Source of the DNA: Hermatobates lingyangjiaoensis
Taxonomy: Eukaryota > Arthropoda > Insecta > Hemiptera > Hermatobatidae
DNA: 64,000 nucleotides
NCBI GenBank assembly: GCA_026182355.1
Contig: JAPFBL010000068.1
Span: 1,178,001 to 1,242,000, forward strand
Direction of reading: 5' to 3'
The translations under genes were made by a program, and so were the position numbers. The notes below the pieces were generated by a model. It was not told where the DNA came from, made no database searches, and worked only from the letters and a program-made list of their open reading frames with translations. Shown here in pieces: positions 21,090 through 32,660 of this stretch (positions are counted from its first letter, which is position 1; each line of letters opens with the position of its first letter).

Positions 21090-21430
21090 AGGTTACTGTT
21101 TTTTAACATGATCGACTCAATAGTTGAGCAGCTCTTCACAAAATTTTGCGAGATGCAGAGAACTGGAAGAGACATTGAATTTCATGAGGTTTCTAGACAG
21201 TGTGAAACTGGAGGAACTAAAGTTACAAATGTTTTCATGAATAGACTTGGAAATACAGTTTATTAAATTTCAGAAGAACAAAATTTGGAAGCAAACATTT
21301 ATTGACATTACAATTGACTTAGAAAAGATTGAAAAAAGTGATTAGAATCAGGAGTACCAGAGAGAAATTCAAAAAAACGAACTTTTGAGGACTTAGAATG
21401 CCATTCCAGACAAATTTTTCTGTTTAAAAC
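21090..21430 (+). pseudogene. Possible decayed transposon-protein fragment
   Basis: A plus-strand frame 21078-21266 reads plausibly protein-like (IVEQLFTKFCEMQRTGRD). In another frame at 21348-21416, after stops and frameshifts, a segment includes KKRTFEDLECHSRQ. The latter recalls a basic motif (K-x-F-E-D-L-x-x-R-x-K) seen in some arthropod transposon-related proteins, from memory only. If real it is thoroughly broken. Confidence 0.2.
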
Positions 21431-22807
21431 ATGGTTGCTTTTACATCACTTATTTGACTACTATATTTGGCTCTGACAAACACCACTAGTTATAATTGAA
21501 TGATCTAAGTCTTTTTTTTATGATTTATTACTGCGGTTTGGACGTTGATTAGTAGTTTATGTATGTTGCACGTTTTTATTGTAGAGAAACCAGCAAACCA
21601 GCAATATGTGATACTTATATGACAATAAGTAATTCTGTATTTAGTTTTCATTTATTGCAGCATGTTCCACATTGCATTTTAGGCAGTAATTACATTTATT
21701 GTATATAATAATACAATTTTTCTTTATAAAATAAACTCCTTTGTCGTATTCAGTCAATATTAAAGAATAAAATAATATAAAGCTGGATCAAATAATGTGC
21801 ACGTGAAATGTTGTGCAATTAAATTATTTTTAAGTATCAAAGCTGTATACAAATTTTATATATTCTTTCTAATATTGTTTTGTAATTAATATAGAATCCC
21901 TAATAGGTCACTCATCTCCATATTTTAAAACCTTGTGAATAAGAGCTAGTCATTGCGGACCTCAATTAGTATTGTTTTAGTATTGTTTATTAGTATTGTT
22001 TGTTAAAATATAGAAAAGTCTATACATACTTTTTTATTATATACAGTCTATATGGACTACACATAGTCTATAAGATTTATTTCTACGTTTGTTAATGTCA
22101 ATAAACGTATAATGTCAATAAAACGTCAATAAATTGTATTTTTGATTATTGTGGTATATCTACTATCGCTAAGCTATTATCCACTGGTAGTTTTTGTTAG
22201 GTTAATATTCATACCTAGTAAAAATTCTTAGAATTTCTGACTGTTGTTTACACATTGATTTTATTTCACATGCTTAAATATGAAATCATGTTATATATTG
22301 TATATAATAATAACAATCAAAATGTAATGATAAACTAAAGTCATTTAGAATAAAAACAATTTTAATTGATCATTTACAAAAAAATTATTCCTTCGATGTA
22401 TTCAATTGCCCTATTCTAATTCTGTCAATTACAATGAAAATATAATCATTGTTATAGCTAAGTTTAGACTAGAGAGGGAACATAGCAGTTGTATGATTTA
22501 GTACAAAATCTCCTTGATTTTTACCATACTTGTTTTGTAATAACTTAAACTTTAAAACCTCTGGAGTTTACGGTTAAAGATAAAAAAAATCTAAGTTTAC
22601 GTCATGTGCAGAGTAGTGTGCAAAGTTCACTAAATTCTAGTGAATTGCCACTAACCGCCAAAATCAGTACAACTCTCCTGAACTGTAAGGTATATGCTTG
22701 GTTAGAACATGCAGTGGAACCATCATCAATGTGACCTGCACCGAATCCACATTCTTTTATCTACAGGTTCACCCTATAGGCATACACATACACAACACGC
22801 ACGCACA

Positions 22808-22809
<2 letters not shown>
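21431..22809. other. AT-rich non-coding stretch
   Basis: No gene recognised. Short AATGTCAATAAA-type direct repeats occur at about 22100-22135. Confidence 0.4.

Positions 22810-22838
<29 letters not shown>
22810..22838 (+). repeat. (CA)n microsatellite
   Basis: Fourteen CA units, with imperfect CACA on both sides. Confidence 0.9.
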
Positions 22839-22843
<5 letters not shown>

Positions 22844-24009
22844 ATTATACGATAATAAATGTACTAAAACATGTACAACCGACAAACCCTCAAAATCAAG
22901 TTTTTTAACATTACTGTACGATAATCCACAAAAATTAATGTAAAATTTCTCTGACATCTTTTATGTCAGAAAAAGTTTTATTTTTCGTTATTCATAGTAC
23001 ATTTCAATGAATATAAATAACTCAGAACACTAATAATAAACCAACATTTTCAATATTTTATTTATTTTTCAACTATAAAACAGAAACATTTCCTTTTAGA
23101 AAATAGAAAATTAGAAAAACAAATCTATTATTCAAGAATAGAAAGGGATAAAACATATTTTTAAAAATATTGCTAAAATTTGTGGATAATGATAACTATT
23201 AGATTAATAACAAAATAAGGAAATAATGTAAACAAGTTATTAATAAAATATACTTTGAAATTACGAGTTATTGATAATGAAGAGCGGGTTAATAAAAGAA
23301 AAGCGATAAATGTACAGGTTGTAAAAATGGGGACAAGCTGAAAAAAATGGGGTGGGGTTACTGGAGGGTGTAGAATTCTGTGAGAGTTTTCAAGATACAA
23401 GGGAATTTATGACAAATTACCACGATATTTCGCCCCCATGCCAATACCAGCAACTAGAAACCACTTAGGAGAGATATTTAGAAAAGAAAAAATAGGTTGG
23501 TAAGAGTGAGTGGGTAAGAGTGTACAAGTGGTATGGGGTGGGGGTGGGGGGGTGACATCTCGAAAATCTCTAACCCCCCCCATTGAGGCCCCGGCCAAGT
23601 AGGTTCATTAAATCATTCCGATGTCTCTCGATAAATAATAACTGCTTCCGTGATTTTTGTCTCTTGATTTAGGAAGCACTTAGCTTATTGAAAATTGCAT
23701 AGAAGGATGAAACTACTTTAGCAGACAAATGAGTATTACTAAATATTATCTAAAAGGTCAACAATGGCAGTAACTTCAAAAACCAGCCACCCTCTCCGCA
23801 TTAATCTTCACTTTCTCTGAAATTAATACAAATAATCTCTCTTTATTCACCAAAGAGGTGCATCAATAGCATTCCAACCGTGAGTACCTGTATTCATTTT
23901 AAAGTTAAAGCAAAAACTTTTTAGCCTCTGAAGGATTTAATATATTTAGTAGGTCAAGTATGCTACAACAGATATGCACTTAACTTTATTACTGAAAATA
24001 AATAAAGTG
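22839..24009. other. Non-coding stretch with a G-rich cluster
   Basis: Runs GGGG, GGGGG and GGGGGGG are separated by single T at 23535-23552 and followed by a C-run at 23574-23581. This could fold as a G-quadruplex or a hairpin. No gene recognised. Confidence 0.45.
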
Positions 24010-24240
24010 GCAGTTGGAACATTGACTCTAGATTTTGGTGACGGTGCTGTGCTTGTACCTGGTCACGCTCTCTCCAGTTATTCCTACTTAAGTGAGTTCA
24101 AATTGAGGACATCCCATGTAGAATCATAGTGTGACACGCTGATAACCACAATGGGTGCTAAATAACAAATGCACCATACTCTCGTCTCCTGGAACAACCT
24201 TAAAGGTGAAAGGATCACTGATGGTGCTGCAAACGGGCAA
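24010..24240 (+). repeat. SINE 3'-part remnant
   Basis: Matches the 3' half of the SINE at 9013: ACTTAAGTGAGTTCAAATTG, TGTAGAATCA, GTGCTAAATAACAAATG and CTCCTGGAA...AAGGTGAAAGGATCA in the same order. The tRNA-like head is not recognisable. Confidence 0.45.
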
Positions 24241-24439
24241 TATATTAACTCATCCTTAAAAAACCACTTCACACACCCTAAACCAAGTCTAAGTTAACAC
24301 TTTTTTTTGTTTACTGAATATGCATAACCTCTATAAACATGCCATTACAAATAATACTAGTAGCATGCTGGGAAAAAGTAAATGCATATATAAGTTACAT
24401 AACTTGAACAAATTACAAGTTAACTAAGTAATTAAATAT

Positions 24440-24610
24440 GAGTCAAGTGTGCGCTTGCAGGTATTGTGCAGACCTTTAGTACGGAAGATTGCAAGTTTAA
24501 ATTTTGGTAATAGCACTAGATTATTCATGTCGATGTATGAAATCTTGTACACACCTACTCTCGGAGGAGACGTAAGACTGTCAGTTCCATAACAGTAACA
24601 AGTTAGTTAA
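24440..24610 (+). repeat. Diverged SINE-like fragment
   Basis: A box B-like GCAAGTTTAAATTTTGG and a body segment GAGACGTAAGACTGTCAGTTCC recall GACGTTAAACTGTCGGTCCC of the SINE at 9013. Strongly diverged. Confidence 0.3.
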
Positions 24611-26330
24611 CGGACAAATGTGCTATCTACTAAGAAAAAAACAGGTACTGCTAAAAATGATCTTAGAATTTCTGAATAGACTCAAATCACAAATATCAAA
24701 ATGATTTCACATTATTAATTGGTAGAAACAACTAAATGAATGATGAGCAATTAAAAAAAAAAAATGTTCACTACAAAAAAAAATCAATAAATCACTAACA
24801 AATTTAATATTTTTGGAAAAAGTATTAATAATAAAAGTCACGACAACAAATTTTTATTAAATAATTAAATATTAATTTTGTATTATTATCCAGAAAAATA
24901 CAGGGTTTTTTTTGTTTTCCTGAGTGTATTTTTAATGTTTGTTTGTTGTCAGACTGTAAATAAGTTTCAATAATTCAGGTAAATAACAAAGTATGCAATA
25001 GAACTGAATGAACCAGGCTATTGGGGAATGCATGCTTCGTTTACCTCCTACGTTTATGCAATAACTAATGACGCATTTGCGATATTTTTGATAACAATTC
25101 CTATTTCAGGCGCTGTTTTTGATAACTGTCACTGATCCCACTCACTTTTGGTATACGACTACCCAACCAAATTGAAAATAAAAATTACATCTTAAACAGT
25201 TTTATATGATTCACTTTTTCCATTGTGTGCATCTCTAAATCAGTAACAGTCATAAGCAAGAAAATACATAACAAATGAATGTCAGAATATAGAGAAGAAA
25301 AAAAATTTACTCTATAGTAAATCTGAAAACCCAAGCTAGATTATCAATTTAATTTTCTAGAAGTTCGGTCCGGATCATGTATCTTCATGAAGATAACAAA
25401 CCAGGAAATTGCAAACCAGGGATCAATTGCATTGGTCATTTTGTTTACATTTTACCTGAAAAAATAATATTCTCACCGGCATTCTTACAGATATCTCACG
25501 GACTCAATTATATTAAGTTTGATATTTTAAAATCAGTTAATGTTTCATTAATTTACATTTCATTTTACTTCAATATTTAAAGACTTGAAATTATATTATT
25601 TTTTAAGTTTAAAGCTTAAGCTATTTTCTACCGTTTACTGTAGAAATACTAATAATACAAAGGGTCATTGAAACCCTTCATTGTTTCTTCTTCATCATAG
25701 ATTGTTTGTTACCCAATAAAAAATAATTATAAACAATTATCAAATATTAGAGAGAAGCATAATTTTGTTCCAACAATAGACTTAAACCACGAAAAAAAAT
25801 CACAAATTTCTGTTAAAAATGATGCCATTATGAGGATGCATCAAAACACACTCGAGTGCATGACGGGTAAGCTCTCTTCACTCCCAGTGTATTTCATTCC
25901 ATATTGAATAGCTATAAAACATAAGCCGATTTCAGTTCCATTGTAAGCCAATCCTCTTATTGTCTCTATACATGTATATTTATAAACAAAATTTCTGCCG
26001 GTATAGTAAACAAAAAAGGCAGGAAATATCAGATGAAATAAATGTATTCTCTTCTCTCTCTTCATGGTGTTATTATTGATTGCCTTCTCTATATATATTA
26101 TTATACTTACTCGTATCCACTAATTTCTTTTTTACAAATGAGTACTGTTTACCGCAGAAATTGAAATGTGAGTTCATCAATGTTTGACGACATCTGTTCA
26201 TTTTCAAGAACACAACTCATTAAAGTAGGTTTCAATTATTGATTTATATAATATCTAATTAAGCAAACCAATGAGATTAACAAGCTTCTTGAGAAATAAA
26301 TTATAGGCTTTAAACAATCTCCATGTTTTA
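24611..26330. other. AT-rich non-coding stretch
   Basis: Nothing recognised. Small open frames (25377-25580, 25841-26065) have no motif. Confidence 0.4.
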
Positions 26331-26339
26331 AACTCCATT

Positions 26340-26610
26340 ATTTAAACGATATTTCGATGTGAGTTATGTCTGTGTCTTTCTGTGTGTTTCCTTCGTTTTG
26401 AATTTATTTTATTTAAAAAAGTCCGCTGGACCGTTTCTTTTAATTGTATATATATATATATTATATATATATATATAGTTCAATATAGAAAATTAACATA
26501 GAAAAATCAAAAGAACACACTTACAGTCTCTAATTTTCGGTTTGAACCGTCTTCAGGAGAGATAAGAGAGGGAAACCAAGCGCACTGGTTCAGATACGTC
26601 GAAAAAGTTC
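26340..26610. mobile_element. Two family 3 hammerhead elements, tail to tail across (TA)n
   Basis: The left part (26350-26445, GTCTGTGTCTTTCTGTGTGT...GTCCGCTGGACCGTTTC) is a plus-oriented family 3 tail ending in (TA)n at about 26447-26478. The right part is a minus-oriented copy: tail from 26480, a hammerhead at 26527-26560, then AAACCAAGCGCACTGG, which matches the upstream sequence of the copies at 6252 and 41193 (GTGCTTGGT...). Confidence 0.5.
26527..26560 (-). ncRNA. Complete minimal hammerhead motif (family 3)
   Basis: Minus strand: TCTC, CTGAAGA, an extra C, helix II GGTT/AACC with loop CA, GAAA, one-pair helix III with loop AT, cleavage residue A, then GAGA, which pairs perfectly with TCTC. 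It has the longest helix II and helix I of family 3 here, making it a good candidate for activity. Confidence 0.6.
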
Positions 26611-28205
26611 AGAACCAAGTGACGACAGTTCTGAGAACGATTCCACATCAAAATTTCTCTAACAGACTTTATAAGAACGTTGTCAGAAGTGTGTCATGCC
26701 TGGTGTAGAGTACTTTGAAGGTCAATAAAGAATTTTATAATTAACAATTTGTTTTTATGTCTTTAGCTTACCGTTCACTGAGCATTTTAAACACACCACG
26801 AGCCTACTGTAAAATGCATGTTTCTACGATTGACTTATATATATCACTGGCACCGTTAAACCATTGAAGATGGCGGCATTGCTATTATTTATTGATGTTA
26901 TTATTTCTTTAGGTGAAATTCAAAATTATATTTCTTTTATTAAATGTAAATATGTATGTAAAAAATCATATCACAATGTTGTTGTTCTAAAATATTATAA
27001 CAATTATAATACCTGCTTAATAAGTGAATACATGTTATTTTTATTATTACACGTGAAACAACTTCAGAAGACAACAAATCGTTCAGAATACACATTCTAA
27101 AACGTGAATACAAATTTAAGGAATACTTGGAATAGTAGCTATTTCTCAAATTAATGCAAAACTAAGTTTGATTAGCTGCTTTCTCAGTTATGAAGACAAG
27201 CCACTGTTACTGTCTGCAATATTAATCAAAGGCAAAAAGACGACCACTTTGTGGCAGCATTATAACGTCTTTGTCTGCATAGCGACACCCGTACTAATCA
27301 TCAGCCTGCTTATGTAATCTGTGCTGTATTTAGCTTATGCTGGCTTGATGCTAATGCTGAATGCATTCTCAAGTTGCATGCTGAAGCATATCTCCTGGCA
27401 GAATGTATAATCAACAGGGATATTACATATAATACTCATACTTGTTCCAATACTTTGCTATTTTAGCAGGTGTATTGAACTCGCAACACCCATGCTTACA
27501 GTTGTTATCAATCAAAGGTTATCACCCAAATGGTGTAAGTACTTTTTTCTTTTTTTTTATTTGGTGCTCTATACAAATTCATCAAAATATCACCGACTGA
27601 TGTTACATTGTGGAATAGGTTAACATTTCTTATTAGGCGTTTAACATTGAATCAATCTTATAGGCTGGCGACATTGATTATCACTTACTGGCCACTTAGA
27701 ACCATCAGGAGGGCATCTTACCTTCAGGAGGCATATCATCAACATCATGGGGAACATCATCAATCCACCTTCTCATTCTCTCTCCCACACCTCTCTCCCT
27801 CCGTCCAATACCTCATCTGCCTTCAAGTATATTTACATCATCACCTTCAAACACCAAATACATAGCAACTTTTGGTTTTCAAACCTTTTAAATTATATAG
27901 ATTGTAGGTTAATATAACAAGACAAAATTACAGAAAGAGTTCAAAACTTGTGAAAAAAGTAATTTTTGGGGTATTTAAACATTCTTTCGAAAATAATAAT
28001 AATAATATCTTGACAAACGAAACTTGCTTTAAAAAAAAACTATTATTGGAAACGTTGTTTCTTCTTCAGGTCAAATAATAAGTTGGAGGAGTTGAGTGAT
28101 TCCTCCGCTCCTCTTACATATTTTCTTGTAAACAAATTTGTTTGTGGCAACTTTTGTAATAAATAACTTTTTTTAAAAAATTGAAAAATAAACGTTTATT
28201 TATAA
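26611..28205. other. Non-coding stretch with one decayed hammerhead-like site
   Basis: On the minus strand near 28046-28071: CCTGAAGA, an extra A, helix II GAAAC/GTTTC, then CAAT where GAAA is expected, so a relic at best. Open frames at 26864-27149 and 27608-27865 show no domain. Confidence 0.3.
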
Positions 28206-28209
28206 ATAA

Positions 28210-28212
<3 letters not shown>

Positions 28213-28258
<46 letters not shown>
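28213..28258. repeat. (TA)n microsatellite
   Basis: About 23 TA units. No palindrome is recognised next to it, unlike many other (TA)n tracts in this window. Confidence 0.95.
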
Positions 28259-28261
<3 letters not shown>

Positions 28262-28700
28262 AATTATTAAAGTTATGTTTATGATTATTTAAGTTATACT
28301 ACTACTGGTAAACAGTAGCAATAATAAAATGTTATGAAAAATATTCAATTTAGTCACCGTGCGTCTATTTTGATAAAGTAAATCATTGGCCTATATTTCA
28401 TTCATACATTGTTCTCCTTTATTAATAGGTAAAAATATATACAAAAAATGAATTATTTTTGATTTTATTATTTTTATATTCGGATATAAATAAAAAAATA
28501 CATATATCAGATAAATCAAATAAGATATATTTTATAATATATTAAAGCGTTTTCTCAGGTGCGTTTGTTCATTGTTTTCCGTTTTTAATTTAATTTTTTA
28601 TAAGCGAAATTACAGTACTATAGAGTCAAAATATACAAAAGAAATGACTTTAAAACTAGGAGATTTTTATTGCTTTATCCTAAAAGCAAATCATATTTCT

Positions 28701-28777
28701 AAAAAGATTTCACATAAACACGTGAAATAACAATCAATTATCAAACGATAATAAGAAATGGGAAAACAAGACTAAGA
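28701..28777 (-). mobile_element. Truncated family 1 element
   Basis: AGATTTCACATAAACACGTG..., then CAAT(T/G)ATCAAAC and GAAATGGGAAAACAAGACTAAGA match the outer left arm of the 18215-type elements. Homology stops after GACTAAGA, four bases past the predicted ribozyme cleavage position (GACT|AAGATC on this strand). The ribozyme itself is absent. The terminal hairpin TTTCAC/GTGAAA is conserved. Confidence 0.6.
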
Positions 28778-28965
28778 ACTTGTGGAATAAGGATAATGGA
28801 AATAACTGTTTTGAATATTCTTTTGCATTTCAAGTCAAGCTCTGATATTTCAGATGACAGATATCTGTAGCATTTGAATAACGTGAAGGCATATGATACT
28901 CAGAGGTATAACATTTCATAAAATCACAAAAGGATATTCTTACTTATACTAGAAAAATAGAAGTA

Positions 28966-29010
<45 letters not shown>

Positions 29011-30056
29011 ACTGAATTTCTTGTAAACTGGCAAAATAGGGCTGGGAAGGAGAAATGAAAATATCTGTAGGGTAGAGTTTGCGGGGGAGATGAAATATTT
29101 ATGATGACGCTGGGCTGGTCAAGCTATGCAGCAATCAATAACAGCTGTTAACATCCTTTATCAACATATCGCTCAAACGAATTGCCCAAGACGAGCATCT
29201 TTGGAGCAGCCGTCGAGAAAAGTAACAGACTAATTTATTTTTATGCAACATCGTTACACATCAGGTATTACCGTTTATTACAACATCCATCAATATCTGC
29301 ACACATGACATTCTTTAAAAACAGCCCTTAAGCGGAATTGATCCAGTAATTATCAATAGCAAGCAAAGAAAAATATCAGAGCGCCAAAGAGGCTGTTTAT
29401 AATCCCTGATGGTAAAAAATTGAACAATTTCAATTTACTATTAGCATTAAATGAAAAAAAAAATGTGAGACGCCAGATGATTTTTATTTACCCCTTATGA
29501 ATATACAGTTTTCAGAAGTGAAACAAACTCCGCGAAACAAATTATATATGTAAATCCTAGAATTCGTAATTCTAACCAGAATTTATAAATTGCCGTAATA
29601 ACTATCAAAAATAGTAATAAATATTCAAAAAATTGTACAATTATATTGAATAAACGTAATAATGAGGTATTTATAACAAGATTAGTATATATACCTGAAG
29701 ATTGCTTTCCCCATTTTGCACTGGTCGAGCAGGTACATGGCTATTTCATTATTATTATTATAAAATATTTGATGACTTCCATCTAGCACTTTAATTCAAT
29801 GGGATCTACTTTAACAGACATCTGCTATATTTTATATAGCAAATGCTATATTAAAAATTTTAATTTTTTGTCGCCATGTCTGTATGAATTTATCTGGAGC
29901 ACATTAAAAGTTATTTCATCATATTATAGAGTATTTACTAATCTTTTCACACTGAAAAATATTTTCTACGCAAATTACAGAAGTAAAATTTATACATTTA
30001 CCTTTAAAAGTATTTATATTAAGCTCGTACCAGGCTTTAATATTTACTTCTATAAT
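28778..30056. other. Non-coding stretch with (GA)n
   Basis: An (AG)n tract of about 19 units lies at 28969-29007. Nearby AATGAAAATATCTGTAGGGTAGAGT is similar to a block at about 58450. No gene recognised. Confidence 0.5.
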
Positions 30057-30297
30057 ACGGTGCTAGGTTAGCTCATTGGCGACGTGCTCATCTCTGACTG
30101 GTAGATCGTCATTGAATACCCACTCTGACCCTCCATTTATTCACGCAGAAGGTGGATCAATCTGAGCAAGTCGTCCCTAGTTGAACATGTTGAACCATCG
30201 GTCCCGAGCCTCTACGATGTTAGGTACTCGTTAAAGATTGCTACTCAAAGTACACTTGAGACAGCAAAATTTAGCGCTTACAATGTATAATCATTGC
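30057..30297 (+). repeat. tRNA-derived SINE copy
   Basis: Head GGTTAGCTCATTGGCGACGT with a box A-like start, a diverged box B region (TAGATCGTCATTGAATACCC), body ATCGGTCCCGAGCCTCTACG, tail ACACTTGAGACAGCAAAATT. It aligns along its length with the copy at 9013 but stops about 95 bp earlier. Confidence 0.6.
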
Positions 30298-32474
30298 ATG
30301 ATATCACAAAGGGTCAAAGTGTGTTCCCTTGTGAGACTACCACTGTATCTTAGCCTAACTTAACCTACTTCTAAAATGGGTAGTAACTAGAATTTACATT
30401 ATATATATATTTATAGCATATATTTGATATAGTTGTATGCGCGTTATACCTAGTGTAATACATATGGTTAGAAATAAATCTTCTCATGAAAGGAAAACAA
30501 ATATATTTTTATCAAACACAGACAATTTTCTTTTAAGGTAGAGTCTTCCTTTAAGAAGTGTAATACTGTAATCAGCAGTAATGGCGTGTATTACCGTACG
30601 GTTCTATCTCCGAGGTAATAATTTTTACATATATACTTTGATTATATGTAACTAGTTTCATTTTTGAGACATTCAGTTCAAACACAAACTTATTTTATTG
30701 GGCCTAAGAATCATAAAAACGTGTACTCTTACTGAGAACTCTATATCACAATTCTGATCAATAAAATATAAAAGGGCTAAAATGAAAGTGAATAGGATAG
30801 TGTTGTTATGTTAGGTCAGTTTTTGATACAGCTTATTTTGTTTATTTTTTGAAGACATAAACTAAACAATTGTTTGAAAGATTCCTTCTTTTAATAGACT
30901 GATAGTGTGGAGGAATGGTATGAAGCAATGTGAGTAAACAATGTGCTATCTGACCTCCTTAAAGTAATTGTCAAGAGATAACATCTTTGAAAGGAAAGAC
31001 GCCTGCCTTATCATTGTCAAGACATTGTTCCTTCTCACAGTATCCCAGAGACTAGTAGGACAGTCGTTATCATAGATTGGAAGTCATTTGTAAAATGTAG
31101 GAACAGCTAACATTCCCTTAAAGCAGAGGAGGAGTGACCATTCCATATGGCATTCTCATAAGGGAGTAGTAAAATCCACATCCTCAAAAGAAGTTTAGGA
31201 GAGATCTAACTCTATAAAAGCAGTGAAGTAAAAAACTTATGGAACAGTACACGTAGATTGGAGTACCTGCTACAAATGCGCCAAGCATATGCCTCAGTAA
31301 TAACCATACCATATTGCGTACAACTTTTATCAACTGCTTTCATATATAAAAGGAATTCATATTCTCAAATGTAGTTCATTGTGGATATTTATTTATTGCC
31401 GATCAGCAAGTGACAAAATCCTCAATAGAAATGACTTTAGGAGGGGTGTGGGTGTCCTGGAGCATCTAACAGAGGGAGGGTATGAAAGAGAGAAGGAAAT
31501 GAGATGTCAAGTTTAGAATGTCAGCATTAAATTAAAACAGTTACAAGGGAATCCTCTACAAAACACTTATTAAGTGAATTCAATAAATTTTAATAAAATT
31601 TAACAATTGAACATTTACAAGAATTTCATATTTATTATATATTTTGAATAACGATAAATACGAGTAATACTGTTTTTAGATAATAATCTGTTAATAATAG
31701 AGTACGAAATCTCTTACAGGATCATATAGTCACTCACTATAAATGGAGGTGTCTGGAGTGGTGTACACTCAATTTCACGGTACGTTCATACATTATCAGA
31801 AATAACAAACAATCAATTTGTTTGATATTTCTGATTCAAACATAACCGTTCGAATCTGATTCGTAACGTAAAGTTACGAATTTATTCGTTAACTTTAGTT
31901 CTGGAAGTATATTTTGATAATTATCATGAGAATGCAAACATTATGTTTCTTAAAAACAAATAGTGAACACTTGGAAGGTTTGTTATGAATGATTACAATT
32001 GAAAATTGAGAAAAATGAACAGTATTCAACAAATATGAAGCTTCATAAACGGAGAACACTAGTATTAATTTATGTTCTACTAACCATTTTTTAAAACCAA
32101 CTTTGAAGTTATTTTCTATGCATCATTTATAGGTATGCAGTGCAATATATTTCTTGTAGTTAGAATACATCTGCTAAACCTTTTGCAAAATTCAACACAT
32201 TGTCCAGTGGAATAGGCGAGACAGACTTCCGATGCTAGAAGTTCATACCATCGAGTTGAAATATAGGCCATGTCAACCCTGCTGCAGTTTTTGGCACTGG
32301 TGTCTAGCGGTAATGCTTTGGTAGTAATCGTACCTTATTGCCTTTTCTCCGGGTAGGTCTTTTAGTGACCGTTTCAACTTTTCCTCTTGACTAACTCCCA
32401 GCATGTCCCTACTGCCTGCTGATGATCTTTCGCTGTAATAGGAGCTAATCCTTCTCTATAGGTCAAACACTATA
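30298..32474. other. Non-coding stretch
   Basis: No gene recognised. At about 31740-31800, GGAGTGGTGTACACTCAATT resembles blocks at 2425 and 51965. Confidence 0.4.
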
Positions 32475-32660
32475 AAGTTGTCCGTGTTACTAGTACTCAA
32501 ATGTTGTGAAAGGAAGCTAACAGGAGATACAGAGGTTTAAGAGAGTCAGGAAAAGTTGACAGTTGGATTAAATGCTTGGAGATTCGTATGGGCAGTCAGA
32601 TTTTTGCTTTTATTGATGCTAAATGAGGTGATGTAGCGATCTGAACTTGAATAATGTTGT
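32475..32660. repeat. Dispersed repeat shared with 11925-12130
   Basis: Contains the GTGTTACTAGTACTCA, GTTGGATTAAATGCTTGGA and TTTTTGCTTTTATTGATG blocks in the same order as the other copy. The two are diverged by substitutions and indels. Confidence 0.5.

Noticed and set aside
27290..27330. Minus-strand CTGATGATTAGTACGGGTG as a hammerhead
   Set aside because: No GAAA follows helix II and no complementary helix I strands were found.
32395..32460. GCTGATGATCTTTCGCTG as a further hammerhead core
   Set aside because: Has CTGATGA but no GAAA box at the required distance and no paired flanks.
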